Assembly: GCF_007290395.2 (NCBI RefSeq)
Contig: NZ_CP041656.2
Span: forward strand, 6,791,501 to 6,855,500
DNA from: Bradyrhizobium cosmicum
Lineage (GTDB): Bacteria; Pseudomonadota; Alphaproteobacteria; Rhizobiales; Xanthobacteraceae
DNA: 64,000 nt
Direction of reading: 5' to 3'
The notes beneath the pieces were generated by a model. The model made no database searches, was not told the origin of the DNA, and saw only the letters and a list, made by a program, of their open reading frames with translations. The stretch's first letter is position 1; every line of letters begins with the position of its first letter. Positions 17,842 through 25,271 of this stretch are shown here, one piece after another. The translations under genes were made by a program, and so were the position numbers.

Positions 17842-18345
17842 TCAGCGCCAGCCCGCCGCCAACGCCACGCTGCTGCAATACGCCGAAGTCTCACCGGATC
17901 GCCAACCGGTGACCCGTCCCGCTTCCTTGCACTCGTCGTAGGACTTGTAGTTGCCGACGTTTCGGCAGGTGGACGAGTACACGCCGCCCGTCGCGCTGCA
18001 CCCGACCCAAGGCGCGGTGGACGTCTTAAAGCTGGATTGGCATCCGCCGGCGCAACTGCTGGTTTCGCGCTGGAGCCTGGCGAGCTTCGCGGCATCGGAC
18101 ATCGGCGCCGCCGATACCGCCGCGATGGTGGTTGACGTGCGCGATCCGGTGCTACGGCTGGCTACGCGATGCGCCGGCTTATGCGGCCTCGCCATTTGCC
18201 TCGGCGCATCGACCGTGACGCCGGGAAGCTCGGTGCTGACGGGTGTAGGTTGAGACATTGCCGTTCCGCTCAGGCCGCACAGCAGAAGTCCGATGAATGG
18301 GAAAGCGACAGAGGGGCGCGCAACGAAGAGTGACGACAACGTCAT
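17842..18345 (-). CDS. secreted cysteine-containing protein of unknown function
   Basis: The 167-residue product starts with a signal peptide (MTLSSLFVARPSVAF, then FIGLLLCGLSGTAMS) and a Pro/Arg/Thr-rich spacer. The C-terminal half has six cysteines (CAGGCQSSF, VGCSATGGVYSSTCRNVG, YDECKEAG, AYCSSV), consistent with a small disulfide-bonded domain. AAAGGA lies seven bases before the ATG at 18345; an ATG at 18351 is too close to it. It is convergent with the histidine kinase gene. I recognise no family. Confidence 0.7.
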   Translation of the reverse strand: MTLSSLFVARPSVAFPFIGLLLCGLSGTAMSQPTPVSTELPGVTVDAPRQMARPHKPAHRVASRSTGSRTSTTIAAVSAAPMSDAAKLARLQRETSSCAGGCQSSFKTSTAPWVGCSATGGVYSSTCRNVGNYKSYDECKEAGRVTGWRSGETSAYCSSVALAAGWR

Positions 18346-18351
18346 AGCCAT

Positions 18352-18720
18352 GTCCTTTCAGATGCGGGGACAGCCAATTCCATGCCCGAAGTCAGGTTAT
18401 CACGCATGCATTGAGGTTGCATCTTTCAAATATCGCAACTTCGCACCGAGCATACAGACTTGCGCTCGACGTCGCGTCTGCCACCATTTTAATCAGGATC
18501 CGCGCAGACCGGTGCAGCGCGCAACGTCCCGCCATTCGCGAAAATCATGCCAGCAGCGCAAGAGGCACGAGAAGAGCTTGTGCTCTGGGTTCCAGTTTGC
18601 TCCGCGGAATCGCGGTGATAAGATCATTGTCTCAGGATTGTGAAATTCGCCATAGGCGATGAAGCCGCTCTGACTATAGCTTTCAAGTGACGTCAGTGAT
18701 TTTCAAGCGAGCGGTTCGGA
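18352..18720. other. gene-free region upstream of the LuxR pair
   Basis: No plausible coding region is visible in this 369-base gap between divergent genes, and base composition is visibly less GC-rich than the flanks. The last 30 bases (TGATTTTCAAG..., then GCGGTTCGGA) recur almost unchanged before the second LuxR gene at 19878-19907, so they belong to the duplicated unit and probably contain the ribosome site. Confidence 0.6.
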
Positions 18721-19866
18721 ATGCAGCAGGCTTCGGTCGAAAGATTCTCAGACCTCATCGGCAACATCTACGATTGTGTCATCGCACCGGAACGCTGGAC
18801 TGAGGTTCTGAACGAGATTCGTAACGAGTTCGGCTTCGCGACCGCCGTGCTCTCGGCCTACAGCCTCACGAATGTGAGGATCGGCGTCAACGCCGCCTCC
18901 GGAACCGACCCTGTCCCGACGATGGCCCAGACCAGCAAGGAGTATGTGGCCGATATCGTCGAGCTCTGGGGCGGCATCGAGCGCATCAGGCAATATCCGC
19001 TTGGAGAGCCGATCATTCGATCCCAGGCCGTTCCTGAGGAGATCATCCTCGGCAACCGGTATCACCGGGAATGGGCTCTCCCCAAGGGCTTGTTCGACGC
19101 CGTCGGCGTCGCACTTGTTCGCGAGAAGACCATGATCGGAAATGCGACATTCAGCCAGCATGAGTCGGACGGAGCGATCGAGGATGCGCAGGTCGACGGA
19201 TTGCGCCTTCTCGCACCTCACATCCGCCGCGCCGTGATCATCAGCAATCTGTTCGACATGAAGACCGTGGAAGCCGCGACGTTCGCCGCGACTGTGGAAA
19301 CCCTGACAGTCGGCGTCGTCTTGACGGACGAGGATTCGAAGATCGTTCATACCAACGCCGCAGCCTCCGCGATGCTCGCGGCAGGCGATCCGATTCTGAC
19401 GCGGCATGGCCGGATCGCGGTTCAGTCCGCGGCGACGACCACCTCATTGCAATCGGCCGTCGCACAGGCCGCGAAGGACGAGGCGGCACTCGGCCAGAAA
19501 GGCATCGGCATCCCGATCCCTCGCCCCGACGGCGCCCCTCTCGTCATCCACATTCTGCCGTTACGGCGCGGCCAGATGCGATCCGGCCTGGTCCAGCGCG
19601 CGGCCGCCGCGCTGTTCGTGGCGTCGGCCTCCGGTCCGCCGCAGCTGCCTCATGATGCCCTCGTCCACCTCTATGACCTGACGCCCGCCGAGATTCGCAT
19701 CTTCGAGCTCATCTGCGACGGACAGACACGTGACGCGATCTCGTCGGAGCTCGGAGTGTCCCTCAGCACCGTGAAGAGCCACCTGTTTCATGTGTTCGAG
19801 AAGACGGGGTGCCGGCGCCAGGTCGATCTGGTCAGGCTGGCGAAGTCGCTGACGTTTCCGGTGTAG
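18721..19866 (+). CDS. LuxR-type helix-turn-helix regulator (copy 1 of a tandem pair)
   Basis: The 381-residue regulator has an N-terminal region of unknown ligand (ERFSDLIGNIYDCVIAPERW at the start), a PAS-like middle (VETLTVGVVLTDEDSKIVHT, about 195-260) and a C-terminal LuxR/GerE helix-turn-helix (LYDLTPAEIRIFELICDGQT followed by GVSLSTVKSHLFHVFEKTG). There is no receiver or autoinducer-binding domain. It is about three-quarters identical to the next gene by eye. The second copy begins 41 bases after its stop, so both may be read on one transcript. The target is unknown. Confidence 0.9.
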   Translation: MQQASVERFSDLIGNIYDCVIAPERWTEVLNEIRNEFGFATAVLSAYSLTNVRIGVNAASGTDPVPTMAQTSKEYVADIVELWGGIERIRQYPLGEPIIRSQAVPEEIILGNRYHREWALPKGLFDAVGVALVREKTMIGNATFSQHESDGAIEDAQVDGLRLLAPHIRRAVIISNLFDMKTVEAATFAATVETLTVGVVLTDEDSKIVHTNAAASAMLAAGDPILTRHGRIAVQSAATTTSLQSAVAQAAKDEAALGQKGIGIPIPRPDGAPLVIHILPLRRGQMRSGLVQRAAAALFVASASGPPQLPHDALVHLYDLTPAEIRIFELICDGQTRDAISSELGVSLSTVKSHLFHVFEKTGCRRQVDLVRLAKSLTFPV

Positions 19867-19907
19867 TTCTCGCGTAGAGTCCGTGATTTTCAAGTGAGTG
19901 GTTTGGA

Positions 19908-21050
19908 ATGCAGCAGGCTTCGGTCGAAAAATTCTCGGATCTCATCGGCGGTATCTATGATTGTGTGATCACGCCTGAACGCTGGACCGGAGTTCTGGAC
20001 GACATCTGCACCGAGTTTGGTTTTGCCACCGGCGCGCTCTCGGTCGCCAGCCTCACCAACATGAAGGCCGTCGTCAACGCGGTCTCCGGGAGCGACCTTG
20101 CCCAGATGGCGCAGAACGGTATCGGCTACGGCGCCGACATCATCGAGCTCTGGGGCGGCGCCGAGCGCATTCAGCAATATCCGCTGGGGGAGCCGATCGT
20201 TCAATCCCAGGCCGTCCGACAGGACGTGATCGCCGGCAATCGCTATTATCGCGAATGGGCCCTGCCCAGGGGCCTGTTCGACGCCGTTGCCGTCGGCCTC
20301 GTCCGCGACAAGGCGATGGTCGGCAATGCGATCTTCAGCCAGCATGAATCCGCCGGATCCATTGACGATGCGCAGGTCGGCGGATTGCGCCTTCTGGCGC
20401 CTCACATCCGCCGGGCGGTGACGATCAGCCATTTCTTCGACATGAAGGCCGTGGAAGCCGCGACGTTTGCGGCAACAGTCGAGGCCCTGACGGTCGGAGT
20501 CGTCCTGGCGGACGAGGATTCGCGGATCGTTCACGCCAACGCCGCAGCCACTTCCATGCTCGCAGCCGGTGACCCGATCGTCGACCGACAGGGCCGGATC
20601 GCCGTTCAATCCACGGCGACCACCGGCGCATTGCAATCCGCCGTCGCGCAGGCCGCGAAAGACGAGGCGACGCTCGGCCAGCGAGGCATCGGCATCCCGA
20701 TCCCGCGCCCGAGTGGTGACCCCTTTGTCATTCACGTTCTGCCGCTGCGACGCAGCCACATGCGATCCGGCCTGATCCAGCGCGCCGCCGCCGCTCTGTT
20801 CGTGGCGTCCGCCTCCGGGCCGCCGCGAATGCCTCACGATGCGCTCAACCAGCTCTACGACCTGACGCCGGCCGAGATTCGAATCTTCGAGCTCATTTGC
20901 GAGGGACAGACACGCGCCGCGATCGGTGAATCGCTCGGCATTTCCCTCAGCACCGTGAAGAGCCACCTGTTTCACGTCTTCGAGAAGACAGGGTGCCGGC
21001 GCCAGGTCGATCTGGTCAGGCTGGCAAAGTCGCTGACGTTTCCGGTGTAG
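19908..21050 (+). CDS. LuxR-type helix-turn-helix regulator (copy 2 of a tandem pair)
   Basis: This is a 380-residue paralogue of the preceding gene, with the same three-part layout: an N-terminal region from MQQASVEKFSDLIGGIYDCV, a PAS-like middle (VEALTVGVVLADEDSRIVHA) and a C-terminal LuxR helix-turn-helix (GISLSTVKSHLFHVFEKTG). The final 30 residues are nearly identical in both copies, whereas the N-terminal sensing part has drifted most. The leader before the ATG is also shared. This argues for a recent tandem duplication with divergence of the sensed signal; that last point is inference. Confidence 0.9.
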   Translation: MQQASVEKFSDLIGGIYDCVITPERWTGVLDDICTEFGFATGALSVASLTNMKAVVNAVSGSDLAQMAQNGIGYGADIIELWGGAERIQQYPLGEPIVQSQAVRQDVIAGNRYYREWALPRGLFDAVAVGLVRDKAMVGNAIFSQHESAGSIDDAQVGGLRLLAPHIRRAVTISHFFDMKAVEAATFAATVEALTVGVVLADEDSRIVHANAAATSMLAAGDPIVDRQGRIAVQSTATTGALQSAVAQAAKDEATLGQRGIGIPIPRPSGDPFVIHVLPLRRSHMRSGLIQRAAAALFVASASGPPRMPHDALNQLYDLTPAEIRIFELICEGQTRAAIGESLGISLSTVKSHLFHVFEKTGCRRQVDLVRLAKSLTFPV

Positions 21051-21063
21051 CCGAAGACCGCTC

Positions 21064-21312
21064 TCAAGCCGCTTCGGACGCCGGTTTCGTACGTTGCTCG
21101 AGCACGCCGATCGTCGAGACCAGGTTGTCGCGACGCGATCGAAGGTTAAGCGCGAGCAGCGGATATGTCGGCTCCCGCACGTCAAACACCCCGGCGCGGG
21201 CCTCTTCTTCGAGAATGTCGGTGTTCATGAGCCTAACACGCCACCACAGATCGGCGATCAGCGCATTGAGCTGGAGTTCTCCTGCAGCACCAGAATGGGA
21301 CATTTTCTGCAT
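21064..21312 (-). CDS. small conserved-looking hypothetical protein
   Basis: The 82-residue acidic/amphipathic protein begins MQKMSHSGAAGELQLNALIA, continues DLWWRVRLMNTDILEEEARA, and has no signal peptide, membrane segment or known motif. GAGG lies six bases before the ATG at 21312; a second ATG at 21303 is possible. It is convergent with the LuxR pair, with 13 bases between stops. The regular mix of residues looks like real protein rather than a shadow frame, but nothing indicates function. Confidence 0.6.
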   Translation of the reverse strand: MQKMSHSGAAGELQLNALIADLWWRVRLMNTDILEEEARAGVFDVREPTYPLLALNLRSRRDNLVSTIGVLEQRTKPASEAA

Positions 21313-21505
21313 CGTTTGCCTCAACCTGAAACGGCCCAGCGAGTTGGGCGTGGGGTTGGCTCCAACTGAGCAAGCAGGATGCCAATGGCGGCGTGCGTTC
21401 AAGTCCCGGAATTAACTGCGCGCGGCCAGCCAGAAGCACCACTGCGCCGAGCCGCGCAAAACTCCCGCTTCGGCAGTCTCAGAGGGCATTGCCCAGCAGT
21501 CCATT

Positions 21506-22438
21506 TCACCTGTCGGCGTCTGCCTGCAGCAGACGGGCTCCTGGCCAATCTCCGCTGCGAATGAGACGTTCGACGACGTCGCGCAGGACATTGCCGACCT
21601 TGCGGACCAGGCGGTCTGGATTGGTCTTGGTCGCCACGTAGCTGCGCAATTTGATCGAGGGCTCGATCGCCAGGATTTGCGCACGTTCCGTGGGTGCTTC
21701 CGTTGCGAGCGCAACGCGCGGGAGAATGGTGTGACCACGGCCTTCGCGCGCGAGGGCTTTGAGCTGCCCCACGGAATTGATCTGCGCCCCGAATTTCAGC
21801 GTAAGATGATGAGCCTTTGCGATCTTGCTCAGCAGTGGGCGCACCGGATGCTCGCCGTCGGTCGTATAAATTGGCCAACGGGGTAGCTGCTCAATTGCGA
21901 TACTTTGCCGCCCCGCCGCTTCTTCGCCGACTCTGCCGAACAACACCAGTTCATCCTCGGCAAGCCCGGTCAGCGACAGGCCGTCAGCCTGATCGTCGCC
22001 GTAGAGGATGCCGGTATCGATCTTGCCGGACCGGAGCCACCCCCGCAGGTCACCCGTCAGGCCTTCGAACACGTGGACCTGCGCGCCAAGAAATTCGACC
22101 TCGAGGGCCTGCAGCAGCGGCAGCGTCAGCACCGAGGCCATGCTGACGGGGATGCCGATGGTGACCTCTCCGGCCACGTCGGCAGCATCTCGAACCTCCC
22201 GGCGGGCCTGTTCGAACTGGGCGCGGATCTGCCGGGCATGATCGAGCAGGACCTCGCCACAGGGGGTCAAGGTCACCCCGCGCGCGTGGCGAAAAAGGAG
22301 CTGGACCCCGAGATCCGCCTCCAGGGCCGCAATCTGGCTGGAAAGTGCCGACTGGGCGATGTTGCAGCGTGCAGCCGCGGTTGTGATGCATCCATGAGTC
22401 GCAACATTCTGAAAATGCACGAGTTGTTTGAGATTCAT
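21506..22438 (-). CDS. LysR-type transcriptional regulator
   Basis: The 310-residue regulator has the LysR winged helix-turn-helix at its N-terminus (MNLKQLVHFQNVATHGCITT, then CNIAQSALSSQIAALEADLG) and a periplasmic-binding-like effector domain (GEVTIGIPVSMASVLTLPLL). The start at 22438 matches the family; an ATG four codons upstream (22450) is also open. It is divergent from the ABC transporter/molybdoenzyme operon with a 137-base gap, the usual arrangement for a LysR protein controlling the neighbouring operon. The co-inducer is presumably the transported compound; this is inference. Confidence 0.93.
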   Translation of the reverse strand: MNLKQLVHFQNVATHGCITTAAARCNIAQSALSSQIAALEADLGVQLLFRHARGVTLTPCGEVLLDHARQIRAQFEQARREVRDAADVAGEVTIGIPVSMASVLTLPLLQALEVEFLGAQVHVFEGLTGDLRGWLRSGKIDTGILYGDDQADGLSLTGLAEDELVLFGRVGEEAAGRQSIAIEQLPRWPIYTTDGEHPVRPLLSKIAKAHHLTLKFGAQINSVGQLKALAREGRGHTILPRVALATEAPTERAQILAIEPSIKLRSYVATKTNPDRLVRKVGNVLRDVVERLIRSGDWPGARLLQADADR

Positions 22439-22575
22439 GGGGTGCGCCATTGCAGCCGGATCGATCAGCCAGCGATGTTAAAATCAGATCGCAGTCAGCG
22501 CAATTTACTGTTTGATGAATTTTGAGGCAGGCCCGAAGATTGCCTCGCCGGTTAGCAGATTGTTCCGGAGGGAAG

Positions 22576-23616
22576 ATGACGAGCAGAAATGGCGATGGCC
22601 GGTGGAGCCGTCGCGAAGTCGCCAAAGGGTTGCTGGCCGCACCCTTCGTTCTGTCCACGGCAGCCAAAGCACAGTCGTCCGCGAAGTACGAATTCGGCGT
22701 CGCCGGCATCGCCCCCATCTACAGTGCGCCCTACATCGCGTTCAAAAAGGGGTACTTCAAGGAAGCCGGCATCGATGTGGGCTACCTGAATTCCCAGAGC
22801 GGGCCTCGCACCAAGCAGATCCTCACGGCGGGGCAGGTGCTGGTGGGGTGCAGCGGCGTCAATGACGCCCTCGCCACCACCGTTGCCGGCAAGCCCACCA
22901 CGGTCGTGTTCGGGCTTGATCGCAGAATTACCTACGCGAACATCCTGATCCGCAAGGAAGACGCCGGCAAGTTCAAGTCGGTCGCCGACCTCAGTGGTCA
23001 GCGGCTGGCCGTGACCCAACTCCAATCGGCCACTTGGCTGATGGCCGTCTTCATCACCGAGAAGGGCGGTGCCAAGGATGTTGATATCCGCGGCCTCGGC
23101 GACTTCGCGACCATGCTCGGCGCGCTGAAATCGAAGCAGGTTGCGGCGACGATCGCGACCTCGGCCATGCTCGAACAGATGAAAGGCGAGGACTGGGCTG
23201 TGCCGCTGTTCAGCATCGGCGACGATGCCAGCTGGAAATCGACCTTCGGTGGCGATGTCCCGGGCATCGGCTGCTACGTCCTGCAGGAACAGATCGACAA
23301 GAATCCGGCAGCGATCCAGGCGGCCGTCACCGGCCTCGTGAAGGCGCAGAACTTCATCAATTCGAGTTCGCCCGAGGAACTCACCGAGTTGCTGCACGAA
23401 GACTTCATGAACTCGCTGCCGAAGCCGACCGTGCAGAGCGGCCTGACCTTCTACAAGCAGAACGTCTTTTCGCCAGACAACATCATTTCCGAGAACAGCT
23501 ACGCGCTTCTCTCCAGCATCATCAAGGACCGTCAGTTCACGCCCGATCAAATGGCGAAGATTCCGTACAAGGCGGCGATCAACATGGACTTCGTTCGCAA
23601 GGCGCGCGCGGCATGA
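22576..23616 (+). CDS. NMT1/SsuA-type ABC transporter substrate-binding protein
   Basis: The 346-residue protein has a Tat-like export signal (WSRREVAKGLLAAPFVLST) and an NMT1/THI5 fold start (YEFGVAGIAPIYSAPYIAFK with GYFKEAGIDVGYLNSQSG). Such proteins bind sulfonates, thiamine precursors, nitrate-like or aromatic compounds. A textbook ribosome site GGAGGGA precedes the ATG at 22576, which rules out the upstream open frame. Its last four bases overlap the ATPase start (ATGA), so translation is coupled. The Tat signal would fit a cofactor-rich partner pathway, but the ligand is unknown. Confidence 0.92.
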   Translation: MTSRNGDGRWSRREVAKGLLAAPFVLSTAAKAQSSAKYEFGVAGIAPIYSAPYIAFKKGYFKEAGIDVGYLNSQSGPRTKQILTAGQVLVGCSGVNDALATTVAGKPTTVVFGLDRRITYANILIRKEDAGKFKSVADLSGQRLAVTQLQSATWLMAVFITEKGGAKDVDIRGLGDFATMLGALKSKQVAATIATSAMLEQMKGEDWAVPLFSIGDDASWKSTFGGDVPGIGCYVLQEQIDKNPAAIQAAVTGLVKAQNFINSSSPEELTELLHEDFMNSLPKPTVQSGLTFYKQNVFSPDNIISENSYALLSSIIKDRQFTPDQMAKIPYKAAINMDFVRKARAA

Positions 23617-24395
23617 GCGCGATGATCGAGCTTCGTCACGTCAGCAAGTCGTTCGAGAGCAAGAGCGGCGAGATCGTGAAGGCCGTAGGCGATGTCTCCC
23701 TGACCGTCGAGAAGGGAGAGTTCGTCTGCATCGTCGGACCGTCCGGTTGCGGCAAGAGCACCATCCTCAACATGATTGCCGGTTTCATGCCGCCGACCAG
23801 CGGCGAGGTCTATGTCGACGGCGCGCGCGTCGACCGCGACGTGCCGGCATCACTGGGATACATCTTCCAGAAGGACACGGTGCTGCCCTGGTATACGGTG
23901 CGGCAGAATGTCGGTCTCGGCCTCAAATTCGTCGGTGCGGCCCGGCAAGACACTGACAAGAAGATCGACCGGCTGCTGCGGCTCGCGCATCTCAGCAATT
24001 TTGCGGAGGCTTACCCGCATCAGCTTTCCGGCGGCATGCGCCGCCGGGTTGCGCTTTGCATGAGTCTCGCGGTCGATCCCAAGATCCTGCTACTCGACGA
24101 ACCATTTGGCGCCCTCGATACGCATACCAAGACGCATCTGCATAGTGAACTGCTCGAGATCTGGCGCGAGCTGGGCCAAACCGTGGTCATGATCACGCAT
24201 GATCTCGACGAGGCGGTCACGCTCGCCAGCCGCGTCGTCGTTCTGTCGACGCCACCCAGCCACACCCTGCTCGAAGAGATGATCGACATTCCCTATCCCC
24301 GCGACGTCTTCGAGTTGCGCCAATCGAGCCAATTCACTGCCCATATCCAGCGCGTCTGGAAGGTGCTCGGCAACCAGTTCAGGGCGGCAGCATGA
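23613..24395 (+). CDS. ABC transporter ATP-binding protein (SsuB/TauB type)
   Basis: The 260-residue ATPase has a Walker A motif GPSGCGKST (residues 42-50), a Q-loop near IFQKDTVLPWYTV, the signature LSGGMRRRVALCMSLAVDP and a Walker B ILLLDEPFGALD, followed by the switch His in VVMITHDLDEAV. This is the nitrate/sulfonate/bicarbonate (TauB/SsuB) class. It overlaps both its neighbours by four bases, so binding protein, ATPase and permease are translationally coupled. Confidence 0.95.
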   Translation: MSAMIELRHVSKSFESKSGEIVKAVGDVSLTVEKGEFVCIVGPSGCGKSTILNMIAGFMPPTSGEVYVDGARVDRDVPASLGYIFQKDTVLPWYTVRQNVGLGLKFVGAARQDTDKKIDRLLRLAHLSNFAEAYPHQLSGGMRRRVALCMSLAVDPKILLLDEPFGALDTHTKTHLHSELLEIWRELGQTVVMITHDLDEAVTLASRVVVLSTPPSHTLLEEMIDIPYPRDVFELRQSSQFTAHIQRVWKVLGNQFRAAA

Positions 24396-25264
24396 GCAGC
24401 GACCAGGTGCAGATCGCCGGCCCGGAGGTTTCCGCGGGCCGCACTTCCAGGACGCAACCGCGGCGTCGTTTGGCCGGCGGCTTGCGGATCACGCTCACGC
24501 AGGTTCTGATCCTGGCCGTGGTGCTCGGAGTCTGGGAAGCGCTGACGCGCATGACCTGGTTTGAGCAGAATACGATCTTCGATCCGTTCTTCATCAGTCG
24601 ACCGTCGCTGATCGGCGCACGGATCTGGCAGTGGATGCAGCCAGGCAAGAACGCCATCTGGCCCCATCTGGCATCAACGCTCTATGCCACCGGCCTGGGG
24701 CTGTTTGTCGGCACCTTGTCCGGCTTCACTGTCGGCGTGCTGCTGGCCCAGAGCCGGTTCTGGGCAAAGGTGCTCAACCCGTTCATCGTCTCGCTCAACT
24801 CGATGCCGCGCATCGCCTTCGTGCCGCTGATCACGATGCTGTTCGGGCTGGGTCTCGCCTCGAAAGTCGTGACCGCCTGGTTCATGGTGTTCTTCCTCGT
24901 CTTCTTCAATACCTACAAGGGTGCGAACAGCGTCGAGCAGGAACTGGTGAATTTCTGCCGGACACTTGGCGGCCGGCCTTCGCAGATTCTCTGGCGCGTG
25001 CGCATTCCGACGGCCGCAGCATGGACCTTCGCATCGCTGCCCAATGCGATCAGCTTTGCATTGATCGGCGTGGTGCTTGCGGAATTCGTGGGTTCGACGA
25101 CCGGCGTCGGCTATCTCATGACCACGTCGCTGGCGACGCTCAATGCAACGGACATGTTCGCCTCGATCGTCATCCTGAGCCTGGTCGGCGTCAGTCTCGT
25201 GTATCTGATCAGCGCAATCGAGCGACGCTTGCTGCATTGGTCGTCCGAATTCCGCAACGATTGA
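24392..25264 (+). CDS. ABC transporter permease (SsuC/TauC type)
   Basis: The 290-residue inner-membrane protein has about six hydrophobic segments, the first at ITLTQVLILAVVLGVWEAL. The EAA-type coupling loop is recognisable around ELVNFCRTLGGRPSQILWRV. The N-terminal 25 residues are polar and cytoplasmic. It overlaps the ATPase gene by four bases and ends seven bases before the molybdoenzyme start. It completes a three-part importer of the sulfonate/nitrate class. Confidence 0.94.
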   Translation: MSSDQVQIAGPEVSAGRTSRTQPRRRLAGGLRITLTQVLILAVVLGVWEALTRMTWFEQNTIFDPFFISRPSLIGARIWQWMQPGKNAIWPHLASTLYATGLGLFVGTLSGFTVGVLLAQSRFWAKVLNPFIVSLNSMPRIAFVPLITMLFGLGLASKVVTAWFMVFFLVFFNTYKGANSVEQELVNFCRTLGGRPSQILWRVRIPTAAAWTFASLPNAISFALIGVVLAEFVGSTTGVGYLMTTSLATLNATDMFASIVILSLVGVSLVYLISAIERRLLHWSSEFRND

Positions 25265-25271
25265 GGCGCGC

